DNA of 23,247 nt, from the NCBI GenBank assembly GCA_963925015.1, contig CAWUTX010000081.1:1-23247 (forward strand). Direction: 5' to 3'. The position numbers and the translations under genes are program-made. Every line of letters begins with the position of its first letter. Positions within the stretch are counted from its first letter, which is position 1. Origin of the DNA: JAQBXX01 sp963925015. Lineage in GTDB: Bacteria > Pseudomonadota > Gammaproteobacteria > SURF-13. Below are positions 15,342 to 22,910 of this stretch, piece after piece. The notes beneath the pieces are model-generated. The model saw nothing but the letters and a program-made list of their open reading frames with translations. It did no database searches and was not told the DNA's origin.

Positions 15342-16730
15342 ATGGATTTTTTCCCCATCTTTTTGAATATCAAAGGCAAGCCCTGCCTGCTGGTGGGCGG
15401 CGGCGATGTCGCCGCGCGCAAGGCGTTGCAGTTGCTGCGTGCAGGCGCCGAGGTGCGCGTCGTTGCGCCCGCGTTGGGCGAGAAACTTTTGGCGCTTGCC
15501 GCGCAGCATAAAATCACACAGCGCAGCGGCCGCTTCGATCCCTCTGATCTCGAAGGCTGCGTGCTCGCCATTGCCGCTACCGATGACAACGCCGTCAACC
15601 GTGCGGTGCATGCCGTAGCGGTGCAAAAAAATATCCCCGTCAATGTGGTGGACACTCCGGAGCTATGCAGTTTTATCATGCCCGCGATTGTTGATCGCTC
15701 GCCGATGCTGATTGCGGTGTCGTCCGGCGGTGCCGCACCGGTGCTCACGCGTCTGTTACGTGCGCGGCTTGAAACACTGATCCCCGCTGCCTACGGCAGG
15801 CTCGCCGCACTCGCCGCAAAGTTTCGTACACAAGTAAAACAGCGCTTCACACACAGCGAGCAGCGCCGCCTCTTCTGGGAAAATATACTGCAAGGCCCGG
15901 TGGCCGAGCGCGTCTTCGCCGGGCAGGAGCAAGCCGCCGAGACTGCATTGCAAGCGGCGCTGGAAAACGCGGATGCCTCTGCGGTCACAGGCGAAGTCTA
16001 TCTGGTCGGCGCGGGGCCGGGCGATCCTGATCTGCTGACGTTTCGCGCTTTGCGCCTCATGCAGCAGGCCGATGTGGTGTTGTATGACCGACTTATTCCT
16101 GATGCGATTCTCAATCTCGTGCGCACCGACGCCGAGCGCATCTACGTGGGCAAACGCCGCAGCGAACACACGTTAAGACAGGAGATGATCAACCAGCTTC
16201 TGGTGCAGCATGCCAAAGCAGGCAAACGCGTGCTGCGACTAAAGGGCGGCGATCCGTTTATTTTCGGGCGCGGCGGCGAAGAGATCGCCACACTGGCCGA
16301 GGAGGGTATTCCATTTCAAGTAGTGCCGGGTATTACTGCAGCGTCGGGTTGTGCGGCTTATGCTGGCATCCCGCTCACGCACCGCGATTACGCGCAATCG
16401 TGCGTGTTTGTCACCGGCCAGTTGAAAGACGGCAACATGGATCTCAACTGGGCCGGGCTGATTCAGTCGCAGCAGACCATCGTCGTATACATGGGCCTCG
16501 CGGGTGTTGATGTGCTGTGCCGCGAACTCATCGCGCACGGGCTGCCCGCCACCACGCCGAGCGCACTGATCGAACACGGCACCATGCCGCGCCAGCGCGT
16601 GCTGGTCGGCACGCTCGGCACCTTGCCGGAGATCATTAACAACACCGAGGTGCATGCGCCCACGCTGATTATCGTGGGCGACGTAGTGAAGCTGCATGAC
16701 ACGCTGGCGTGGTTTCGCTCGGAGAGTTGA
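15342..16730 (+). CDS. cysG: Siroheme synthase (trifunctional CysG)
   Basis: This 462-residue fused enzyme converts uroporphyrinogen III to siroheme. The N-terminal part (1 to ~205) is precorrin-2 dehydrogenase/ferrochelatase with the NAD site LLVGGGDVAARKA and SFIMPAIVDRSPMLIAVSSGG. The C-terminal part (~215-462) is the uroporphyrinogen-III methyltransferase with VGAGPGDPDLLTFRA, VLYDRLI, RLKGGDPFIFGRGGEE, VPGITAASGCAAYAGIPLTHRD and VVYMGL. Length and order match E. coli CysG (457 residues). ATG 15342 gives the canonical MDFFPIF start. No obvious ribosome-binding site precedes it. Siroheme serves sulfite and nitrite reductases. Confidence 0.96.
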   Translation: MDFFPIFLNIKGKPCLLVGGGDVAARKALQLLRAGAEVRVVAPALGEKLLALAAQHKITQRSGRFDPSDLEGCVLAIAATDDNAVNRAVHAVAVQKNIPVNVVDTPELCSFIMPAIVDRSPMLIAVSSGGAAPVLTRLLRARLETLIPAAYGRLAALAAKFRTQVKQRFTHSEQRRLFWENILQGPVAERVFAGQEQAAETALQAALENADASAVTGEVYLVGAGPGDPDLLTFRALRLMQQADVVLYDRLIPDAILNLVRTDAERIYVGKRRSEHTLRQEMINQLLVQHAKAGKRVLRLKGGDPFIFGRGGEEIATLAEEGIPFQVVPGITAASGCAAYAGIPLTHRDYAQSCVFVTGQLKDGNMDLNWAGLIQSQQTIVVYMGLAGVDVLCRELIAHGLPATTPSALIEHGTMPRQRVLVGTLGTLPEIINNTEVHAPTLIIVGDVVKLHDTLAWFRSES

Positions 16731-16734
16731 ACGT

Positions 16735-17238
16735 ATGCCGAATTCATCACCTGTGATTGAAATCAGCATCGCCGCACAGCGCCTGCGTCTGCGCGAAAGA
16801 AACCGCATCACGATGGATGTCGCCGTGAGCACGGCAAAAAACGGTGCGGGCGAAATCAACGGCAGCGAATGCACGCCGCGCGGCGCACACGTGATACGCG
16901 CAAAAATCGGCGCGGAATGCACGCCGGATACGGTGTTCGTGAGCCGGCGTCCGAGCGGCGAAATCTACACGCCTGCGCTGCGCCAGAAATTTCCGCAGCG
17001 TGACTGGATACTCACGCGCATCCTGTGGCTGAGCGGTCTGGAGATTGAGAAAAATCGCCTCGGTAAGGTAGACACCATGCGCCGTTATATCTACATTCAT
17101 GGCTGTCCCGATGATGACATGATGGGCGTGCCCAGCTCGCACGGCTGCGTGAAGATGCGTAACAGCGAGATGATCGAACTCTTCGACCGTGTGGCCGTGG
17201 GCACGCGCGTCATTATCAGTGAGGCGCCGCAAGGATGA
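16735..17238 (+). CDS. L,D-transpeptidase (YkuD) domain protein without signal peptide
   Basis: This 167-residue protein consists of little but a YkuD catalytic domain. The motif IHG (His122) followed by GVPSSHGCVKMRN (His136, catalytic Cys138) is complete. L,D-transpeptidases make 3-3 peptidoglycan crosslinks or attach proteins to murein in the periplasm. This one has no visible signal peptide or membrane anchor from its ATG at 16735, four bases after the cysG stop. A cytoplasmic role acting on recycled muropeptides, next to nagZ, is a possible inference, as is a non-canonical export route. AAGGA near its stop serves the next gene. Confidence 0.85.
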   Translation: MPNSSPVIEISIAAQRLRLRERNRITMDVAVSTAKNGAGEINGSECTPRGAHVIRAKIGAECTPDTVFVSRRPSGEIYTPALRQKFPQRDWILTRILWLSGLEIEKNRLGKVDTMRRYIYIHGCPDDDMMGVPSSHGCVKMRNSEMIELFDRVAVGTRVIISEAPQG

Positions 17239-17242
17239 AACC

Positions 17243-18274
17243 ATGTCACTAGGCCAGGTGATGCTCGACCTGGCGGGTCTTGAAATCAGCCCCGCCGAGC
17301 GCGAACTGCTCAAGCACCCCGCTGTCGGCGGCGTTATTCTGTTCGCGCGTAATTATGCGTCTGCCGAACAGGTCGCGGCGCTGGTGGCCGACATCCACCG
17401 CTTGCGTGAACCGCGCCTGTTGGTGGCGGTGGATCACGAAGGTGGGCGCGTACAACGTTTTCGCGACGGTTTTACCGCGCTACCCGCTGTGCGTCATTTG
17501 GGCGCAATCTACGACACCGACCGCAAGCGCGCGAAACGCCTCGCGGAGGCACACGGCTGGCTCATGGCGGCGGAGGTGCGGGCGGTGGGCATTGATTTCA
17601 GTTTCGCGCCGGTGCTGGACCTTGATCGCGGTGTGAGCGCTGTGATTGGCGACCGCGCGTTTCATGCCGACCCCGAAATTGTCGCCGATCTCGCGCACGC
17701 CTATATGAGTGGCATGGCGCGCGCGGGCATGGCGGCCACCGGCAAACACTTTCCCGGCCACGGCGCAGTGGAAGCGGATTCGCACATCGCAATCCCAGTC
17801 GATGAGCGACGCTACGAAGACATCTACGCCGAAGACATCTTGCCGTTCGAGCGCATGATCCATTTCGGACTCGCTGCCGTGATGCCCGCACACGTCATTT
17901 ATCCGCGCGTCGATCCGCACCCCGCAGGATTCTCGCCGTTCTGGATGCAGCAAGTATTGCGCACCCGTCTCGAATTTCAGGGTGTAATCTTCAGCGACGA
18001 CCTAAGCATGGAAGGCGCCAGCGTGGCGGGCGGCTACATCGAGCGCGCACACGCCGCACTGGGCGCAGGCTGCGACATGGTGCTGGTGTGCAACAACCCC
18101 GCAGCCGCGGCGCAAGTCGCGGAAGCGCTGACCGATCACCACAATCCAACGTCGCACGCACGCCTGCTGCGCATGCGCGGACGCCCAGCGCCTAATCGCA
18201 TACAACTGCAACAGTCACCAGCCTGGCAACAGGCAGTGCAGGCCGTGACAGTACATGCAACACAAAACGGCTAG
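17243..18274 (+). CDS. nagZ: Beta-N-acetylhexosaminidase NagZ
   Basis: This 343-residue cytoplasmic family-3 glycosidase removes N-acetylglucosamine from anhydro-muropeptides during cell-wall recycling; E. coli NagZ has 341 residues. Signatures: VAVDHEGGRVQRF, the flexible loop KHFPGHGAVEADSH with catalytic His, and FSDDLSMEGA with the Asp nucleophile. AAGGA lies seven bases before ATG 17243, and the gene starts four bases after the L,D-transpeptidase stop. The stop is TAG. NagZ products also influence ampC beta-lactamase induction in some species; no AmpR is visible here. Confidence 0.95.
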   Translation: MSLGQVMLDLAGLEISPAERELLKHPAVGGVILFARNYASAEQVAALVADIHRLREPRLLVAVDHEGGRVQRFRDGFTALPAVRHLGAIYDTDRKRAKRLAEAHGWLMAAEVRAVGIDFSFAPVLDLDRGVSAVIGDRAFHADPEIVADLAHAYMSGMARAGMAATGKHFPGHGAVEADSHIAIPVDERRYEDIYAEDILPFERMIHFGLAAVMPAHVIYPRVDPHPAGFSPFWMQQVLRTRLEFQGVIFSDDLSMEGASVAGGYIERAHAALGAGCDMVLVCNNPAAAAQVAEALTDHHNPTSHARLLRMRGRPAPNRIQLQQSPAWQQAVQAVTVHATQNG

Positions 18275-18300
18275 TCAGTACTGCGCCGTCTCCCTATAAT
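18272..18300 (+). promoter_or_regulatory. Sigma70-type promoter for the phosphoribosyltransferase / phosphorylase pair
   Basis: TAGTCA (18272-18277, four of six to consensus) is spaced 17 bases from a perfect TATAAT (18295-18300). It overlaps the nagZ stop and lies 28 bases before the ATG at 18328, a normal leader position. This marks a probable transcription start for the two salvage genes. Confidence 0.55.
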
Positions 18301-18327
18301 TCACGACTACACCTACCGGGGAAACCG

Positions 18328-18888
18328 ATGTCAGTTACCGCAGAGCAGGCGTTGAGCGTTTACACCCGCGCGGATCGTCTTTATTCGCAGGCCGAGGTTG
18401 AGGCAGCGCTTGCGCGCATGGCGGGTGAGATCGGCGCTCGGCTCAAAGGGCGCAATCCGTTGCTGTTGTGTGTGATGACCGGCGGCGTGGTGGCGATGGG
18501 GCAGTTGCTCACGCAGCTCAATTTTCCGTTGCAGGTCGATTACCTGCACGCCACACGCTATGCGGGGAGCACGCAGGGTGGTGAATTGCAGTGGCGCACA
18601 CGACCCGTGACGGCGCTGCGTGATCGCGTGGTGCTGGTGGTGGACGATATTCTCGATGAAGGCCACACGCTCGCGGCGATTTTGCAGTATTGCAGGGCGG
18701 AGGGCGCGCGTGAGGTATATAGCGCGGTGCTGGTGAGTAAAATGCATGACCGCAAATGTGATGTGCGCGCCGATTTCGTCGGGCTTACGGTGGAGGATCG
18801 TTACGTGTTCGGTTACGGCATGGATTACAAGGACTACTGGCGCAATGCGCCCGGCATTTTTGCCGTGCGAGAGGAAGACACACAATGA
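18328..18888 (+). CDS. Hypoxanthine-guanine phosphoribosyltransferase-like protein
   Basis: This 186-residue type I phosphoribosyltransferase has the PRPP-binding motif VVLVVDDILDEGHTLAAI and, near the N-terminal side, a MTGGVVAMGQLL loop. A C-terminal DYKDYWRN segment binds the purine in related enzymes. It would transfer phosphoribose from PRPP to hypoxanthine or guanine. Its place between nagZ and methylthioinosine phosphorylase is the same as in Pseudomonas, where the phosphorylase releases hypoxanthine that such an enzyme can recapture. It overlaps the next gene by four bases (ATGA). The start ATG lies 28 bases after a TATAAT box. Confidence 0.88.
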   Translation: MSVTAEQALSVYTRADRLYSQAEVEAALARMAGEIGARLKGRNPLLLCVMTGGVVAMGQLLTQLNFPLQVDYLHATRYAGSTQGGELQWRTRPVTALRDRVVLVVDDILDEGHTLAAILQYCRAEGAREVYSAVLVSKMHDRKCDVRADFVGLTVEDRYVFGYGMDYKDYWRNAPGIFAVREEDTQ

Positions 18889-19625
18889 TGGAGCTTGCGA
18901 TCATCGGCGGCAGCGGACTGACGTCACTCAAGAATCTGGAAGTCACGCGGCGCGAGGTGGTGTATACGCCCTACGGCGAACCTTCCGGGCCGCTCACGCA
19001 TGGCACCCTGTGTGGCAAAGCGGTGGTGTTTCTGCCGCGTCACGGTTACGGGCACACCATTCCGCCGCACATGATCAACTATCGCGCGAATTTGCAGGCG
19101 CTGAAGCAGATCGGCGTGAAGAAGGTGATCGCGGTCGCGGCGGTGGGTGGCATCCGCGCCGACCTCGTTCCCGGTAGCATGGTGATTCCCGATCAGATCA
19201 TCGACTATACCTGGGCACGCGCGCATACATTTTTTGATGGCGGCGGCACGCCCGTCACGCACATCGACTTCACACATCCCTACAGCGCGGAACTGCGCGC
19301 GCTGCTGCTCAAGGGGTGCGCGAGTGCGGGCTTGGCATGCAGCAGTCAGGCAACGTATGGCGCGACGCAGGGCCCGCGCCTGGAGACCACCGCCGAGATC
19401 AACCGCATGGAGCGCGATGGCTGCGACATTGTGGGCATGTCCGGCATGCCGGAGGCGGCGCTCGCTGCCGAGCTCGGGCTCGGCTACGCGACCTGCGCGG
19501 TGGTGGCGAACATGGCGGCGGGGCGCGGCGGGGAGACCATCTCCATGGTGGAGATTGAGTACAACCTCAAGCAGGCCATGGAAAATGTGCGCACCTTGCT
19601 TGAGCACATCATCCCGCTGACCTGA
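18885..19625 (+). CDS. S-methyl-5'-thioinosine phosphorylase (MTAP/PNP family)
   Basis: This 246-residue nucleoside phosphorylase opens IIGGSGL and contains LPRHGYGHTIPPHMINYRAN (phosphate and sugar binding), EGPRLET-like TQGPRLETTAEI, and MSGMPEAALAAELGL. MTAP enzymes that use adenine nucleosides carry Asp at the base-binding position that follows. Here it is Asn (VVANMAAG), the state in 6-oxopurine-specific enzymes such as Pseudomonas MTIP. The likely reaction is methylthioinosine plus phosphate to hypoxanthine and methylthioribose phosphate. Coupling to the upstream phosphoribosyltransferase supports a joint salvage role. ATG 18885 is used; an in-frame ATG follows at 18888. Confidence 0.88.
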   Translation: MMELAIIGGSGLTSLKNLEVTRREVVYTPYGEPSGPLTHGTLCGKAVVFLPRHGYGHTIPPHMINYRANLQALKQIGVKKVIAVAAVGGIRADLVPGSMVIPDQIIDYTWARAHTFFDGGGTPVTHIDFTHPYSAELRALLLKGCASAGLACSSQATYGATQGPRLETTAEINRMERDGCDIVGMSGMPEAALAAELGLGYATCAVVANMAAGRGGETISMVEIEYNLKQAMENVRTLLEHIIPLT

Positions 19626-19640
19626 AGGGCGTCTCTGATT

Positions 19641-20168
19641 ATGGCCGTCAAGGAAGTGCTGCGCATGGGTCATCCGCTGCTGTTGCAGGTGGCGGAGCCG
19701 GTGGCCGAATTCAACACCTCCGCGCTCGATGCGCTCATCGCCGACATGTTCGACACCATGGCGTCGCGCAACGGCGCGGGTCTTGCCGCGCCACAGATCG
19801 GCGTGAGTCGGCGCGTGGTGATCTTCGGCGTGGAGCACAATCCGCGTTATCCGCAGGCCGAGCCGGTGCCGACCACCGTGCTCATCAATCCGGTGATTGA
19901 GGTGATCGGCGACGAGGACGACGAGCTGTGGGAGGGCTGTTTGAGCGTGCCCGGCATGCGCGGCCTGGTGCGGCGGCATACGTGCGTGCGCTATTCTGGT
20001 TTCGATCAATATGGCAAGCGTATCGAGCGCGAGGTGCACGATTTTCATGCGCGCGTGGTGCAGCACGAGTGTGATCATCTCGACGGCATCTTGTATCCAT
20101 ATCGCATCGAAGACCTGCGCCTGTTCGGTTTCGAAGACGAACTACAGAAGGCCGTAGACCAGCCCTGA
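19641..20168 (+). CDS. def: Peptide deformylase
   Basis: This 175-residue metalloenzyme removes the formyl group from nascent N-terminal Met. All three motifs are intact: GLAAPQIG (47-54), EGCLSVPG with metal ligand Cys100, and QHECDHLDG with His142, catalytic Glu143 and His146. It lies 15 bases after the phosphorylase gene and its stop overlaps the truA start (TGATG). Many bacteria pair def with fmt; here it stands with truA instead, and it may be an additional deformylase copy. Confidence 0.94.
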   Translation: MAVKEVLRMGHPLLLQVAEPVAEFNTSALDALIADMFDTMASRNGAGLAAPQIGVSRRVVIFGVEHNPRYPQAEPVPTTVLINPVIEVIGDEDDELWEGCLSVPGMRGLVRRHTCVRYSGFDQYGKRIEREVHDFHARVVQHECDHLDGILYPYRIEDLRLFGFEDELQKAVDQP

Positions 20169-20947
20169 TGCGTATCGCGCTCGGCGTTGAATACGACGGC
20201 ACCAAGTTTTACGGCTGGCAGTTGCAGCCGGGCACGCGCACGGTGCAGGAGTGCATCGAGCAGGCGCTGTCCAAGGTCGCGGATCATCCCGTGCGCGTAA
20301 TTACCGCAGGTCGCACCGACACCGGCGTGCATGCGCTCGGTCAGGTGATCCATTTCGACACAGAGTCTGCGCGCAGCGACCGCTCGTGGGTGTACGGTGC
20401 GAACTCTTATCTCCCCGACGACTGTGGCGTGGTGTGGGCACAGCCCGTAAGTGACGAATTTCATGCGCGTTTTTCCGCCACCGCACGCTATTACCGCTAT
20501 GTGATTTTCAACCGTGCGGCGCGTCCGGGTGCGTTCGGCAGCCGCGTGAGCTGGTGCTATCGTCCGCTGAATGTTGAATCTATGCAGGAGGCCGCGCGCC
20601 ATCTCATCGGCGCGCACGATTTTTCTTCGTATCGCGCGCTGGCGTGCCAGGCGAAAAACCCGGTGCGCACGGTGCATCGTCTCGATGTCGCGCGTTATGG
20701 CGAGCTGATCGTGATCGACATCGTCGCCAACGCCTTCCTGCATCACATGGTGCGCAACGTCGCAGGCGTGTTGATGACGATAGGCGCGAGCGAGCGCCCA
20801 TCCGCGTGGGCGCGCGAGGTGCTGGAGGCGCGTGACCGCACCCTGGGCGGCGTCACCGCACCGCCGCACGGCCTGACGCTCATGCGGGTGGAATATCCCG
20901 AATCCTTCGGCCTGCCGCGCCTTCCACTGCCGCCCGTGCTCTGTTAA
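20168..20947 (+). CDS. truA: tRNA pseudouridine(38-40) synthase TruA
   Basis: This 259-residue enzyme converts uridines 38-40 of the tRNA anticodon arm to pseudouridine. The start MRIALGVEYDGTKFYGWQLQ and the catalytic motif GRTDTGVHALGQ (Asp51) are diagnostic, with ARYYRYVIFN and FLHHMVRNVAGVL further on. The length is normal. It starts within the def stop (TGATG), implying coupling. truA followed by trpF is the common gammaproteobacterial order, here separated by a 170-base structured gap. Confidence 0.96.
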   Translation: MRIALGVEYDGTKFYGWQLQPGTRTVQECIEQALSKVADHPVRVITAGRTDTGVHALGQVIHFDTESARSDRSWVYGANSYLPDDCGVVWAQPVSDEFHARFSATARYYRYVIFNRAARPGAFGSRVSWCYRPLNVESMQEAARHLIGAHDFSSYRALACQAKNPVRTVHRLDVARYGELIVIDIVANAFLHHMVRNVAGVLMTIGASERPSAWAREVLEARDRTLGGVTAPPHGLTLMRVEYPESFGLPRLPLPPVLC

Positions 20948-20970
20948 GCTAGGGGTACTTAGGGGAAGCA

Positions 20971-21090
20971 AAGTAAGACTGCATGGCTGACGAGGTGTCT
21001 CCGAGCAAAAACCCTATTTACTCTACCCCCACCCTGTCCCGCCCCCTCAATATGGGGCGGGGATGTAGCGGGAAGTGTGCAGCCTTACTT
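20971..21090. repeat. Intergenic element with terminal inverted repeats and an inner GC-rich hairpin
   Basis: The truA-trpF gap contains AAGTAAGACTGCA (20971-20983) and TGCAGCCTTACTT (21078-21090), inverted copies matching at 12 of 13 positions. Inside lies CCCGCCCC (21038-21045) and GGGGCGGG (21054-21061), a perfect 8-bp stem with an 8-base loop. In RNA from the minus strand the one terminal mismatch becomes a G-U pair, so the outer stem would be fully paired there. It has no coding capacity. It could be a MITE- or REP-like repeat, a structured RNA or leader of trpF. Confidence 0.55.
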
Positions 21091-21117
21091 ATCGACTTAG
21101 TGAGCAAGTGACTTGTC

Positions 21118-21711
21118 ATGCGGACACGGGTTAAAATTTGCGGTATCACGCGCCCTGAGGACGCACGCGCGGCGGCGATGCTCGGTGCGGATGCCATCGG
21201 GCTGATATTTTATGCGGCGAGTCCTCGCGCGGTGGGCATCGAGCAGGCGCAGACAATCGTGCGCGCGCTGCCGGCGTTCGTTACTGTGGTCGGTTTGTTC
21301 GTCGATGCCGCGACCGCTGACATTGAACAAGTGCTGCAATCGGTGCGTATCGACACGCTGCAATTTCACGGTCACGAAACGGCGCAGCAATGTGGCGGTT
21401 ACCGGCGGCCTTACATCAAGGCGCTGCGCATGCAGGAGGATGTCGATGTGGCAGCCTGCGCGCGCGACTATGCCGACGCTGTGGTGCTGCTGCTCGATAC
21501 GTATCATGAAAAAATCGCGGGCGGTACGGGCACGCCGTTCGACTGGTCCCGCGTACCGGAGAATATAAATATACCGATTATTCTCGCCGGTGGCCTCACG
21601 CCGCAAAACGTGGCGGCAGCGGTGCGGCAAGTGCGGCCCTATGGCGTCGACGTGAGCGGCGGCGTGGAGTCGGCGCAAGGAATCAAGGACTCAATCATTA
21701 TCTTTCAGTAA
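21118..21711 (+). CDS. trpF: Phosphoribosylanthranilate isomerase, C-terminus replaced at a sequence junction
   Basis: This 197-residue beta/alpha barrel of tryptophan synthesis isomerises phosphoribosyl-anthranilate. Catalytic Cys8 (VKICGITRPEDA) and Asp127 (LLLDTYH) are present, with the phosphate-binding ILAGGLTPQNV and GVDVSGGVESAQGIKD. TrpF normally continues after GIKD with a helix of 10-15 residues. Here the frame runs SIIIFQ and stops, and base composition drops sharply from about 21690 on. The last residues therefore seem to come from foreign sequence and the final helix is missing. Whether the protein still folds is unknown. trpB, the usual next gene, is absent. Confidence 0.88.
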   Translation: MRTRVKICGITRPEDARAAAMLGADAIGLIFYAASPRAVGIEQAQTIVRALPAFVTVVGLFVDAATADIEQVLQSVRIDTLQFHGHETAQQCGGYRRPYIKALRMQEDVDVAACARDYADAVVLLLDTYHEKIAGGTGTPFDWSRVPENINIPIILAGGLTPQNVAAAVRQVRPYGVDVSGGVESAQGIKDSIIIFQ

Positions 21712-21919
21712 AAATGAATTAATGTTGAGAAAAAAATAACTAGAACTATAAAAAGAACTAATATGTATCGAAGCTAAAAGAAATATCTATCAATTTTAAG
21801 ATGAATTTAAAAGATAATTTAAGAACCCTACCCTACATCTATTATTCCAACTAAAGTAAATTAAAAAATACTGTCTGATATTACTTTTTAGTTAAAACAT
21901 TAAACGCTAATTGAAACAA
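21691..21919. other. AT-rich non-coding stretch after the compositional break
   Basis: From about 21690 the DNA becomes strongly AT-rich with many A-runs and stop codons in all frames. Apart from the last six codons of the trpF frame, I see no gene, RNA or clear promoter until the rhamnose mutarotase ATG at 21920. The composition matches the next 1.3 kb and not the preceding 21 kb. Confidence 0.7.
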
Positions 21920-22255
21920 ATGAAAAGATACTGCCTAACCTGCGATTTAAAGGACAGCCCTGAACTAATAGAAAAATATAAGTGGTACCACAAGCCTAAA
22001 AACCAGTGGCCAGAAATTAACGAGAGTATAAAAGCCGCCGGTGTTTTGAAAATGGAAATTTACCTTTTCGGCCATAGGATGTTTATGATAATGGATGTAA
22101 ACGATGATTTTTCCTTCGAAAAACAAGCTGAAATAAATGCAGGTACCAAATCTCAAGAATGGGAAACATTGATGTGGGATTTTCAGCAAAGTGTTCCAGG
22201 GGCTAAGCCAGGCGAAAAATGGGTGCTTATGGAAGAGATATTTTCACTAGCCTAA
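21920..22255 (+). CDS. rhaM: L-rhamnose mutarotase family protein
   Basis: This 111-residue cytoplasmic protein of the RhaM/DUF718 family interconverts the alpha and beta anomers of L-rhamnose or a related sugar. The signatures MKRYCLTCDLKDSPELIEKYK, WPEINESIKAAGVLKMEIYL, RMFMIMDVNDDFSFE and EWETLMWDFQQ are clear, and the C-terminus PGEKWVLMEEIFSL fits. The style is that of Bacteroidetes homologues. The ATG at 21920 is preferred over a TTG at 21911. AT-rich codons contrast with all upstream genes, indicating a different origin. No other rhamnose gene is visible in the window. Confidence 0.88.
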   Translation: MKRYCLTCDLKDSPELIEKYKWYHKPKNQWPEINESIKAAGVLKMEIYLFGHRMFMIMDVNDDFSFEKQAEINAGTKSQEWETLMWDFQQSVPGAKPGEKWVLMEEIFSLA

Positions 22256-22411
22256 TTTAAAATAACTATTTATGAATAAATCAATACTTTATTCTGCTTT
22301 TGTTTATTTGGCTAAGTTTGATTCATATTATTTTTTTTGCCTGTATTATTGAAATTTAAGTACCTCAAAAGAACATATACTTTGGTTGGCATGTCTTGTA
22401 GAACGGTACTT
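22256..22411. other. AT-rich intergenic stretch, nothing identified
   Basis: This lies between the mutarotase stop and the 3' end of the AraC remnant, with the two genes converging. It is rich in T-runs (for example near 22330), but I find no stable stem next to them that would make a convincing terminator. Confidence 0.5.
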
Positions 22412-22910
22412 TCAAAACTTCTCAAGCATTCCAGAATTTACATCTTCCAAATATTGTGTGGGAGTTTTGTTCACCAATTTCTTAAAATACTTATTGAAAT
22501 TAGATAGATTATTAAACCCACTTTCATAGCATACTTGAGAAATACTAAGCTCTGTTTCAAAAAGTAATTTACAGGCTCTACTTATACTTACTTCTCATAT
22601 GAAATTTAAAAATGTTTTGTTGTTTTTTTTTTAAATAGCGGCAAATAGAATTTACATTGAAGTTGGCAATTTCGTCTAAGTTAATTTCATTGTCAAAAAC
22701 AGAAAATACGTACTTATACATCTTGTCAAGTCTTTCACTATCAATACGGTAAAAGTCTTTATAAACCCAATAGAGCAAAGAACATCGATACAATCCTCTG
22801 TTAAAACATTGGTCATAACATTAAAAAAACATTGCTATACTAAAAGCCTTTGCCTCTAAAAGGCTATCAAAAGAACTTATCATTTGCTGCACATTTTGAA
22901 GCCTAAGTTA
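22412..22910 (-). pseudogene. Broken AraC-family transcriptional regulator
   Basis: Read on the minus strand, pieces of a Bacteroidetes-type AraC regulator appear in order but in different frames. First comes RLQNVQQMISSFDSLLEAKAF (~22905-22843), followed by an in-frame TAA. Then DFYRIDSERLDKMYKYVF and NLDEIAN, a first helix-turn-helix that seems a few residues short, and CRYLKKK. A ten-A run follows with a one-base shift, then an in-frame TGA near 22583. The second helix-turn-helix is complete: SRACKLLFETELSISQVCYE, SGFNNLSNFNKYFKK and a stop at 22414. At least four lesions make it non-functional as read. Sequencing errors in homopolymers could explain some of them. The N-terminal cupin part is not found. 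Confidence 0.75.

Noticed and set aside
18924..20078. Long 384-residue minus-strand frame opposite the phosphorylase and deformylase genes
   Set aside because: It is His/Arg/Ala-rich shadow coding caused by GC-rich codons; the plus-strand genes carry full catalytic motifs.
21712..21919. Riboswitch or attenuator before the mutarotase gene
   Set aside because: AT-rich sequence without a recognisable conserved core or stable stem.
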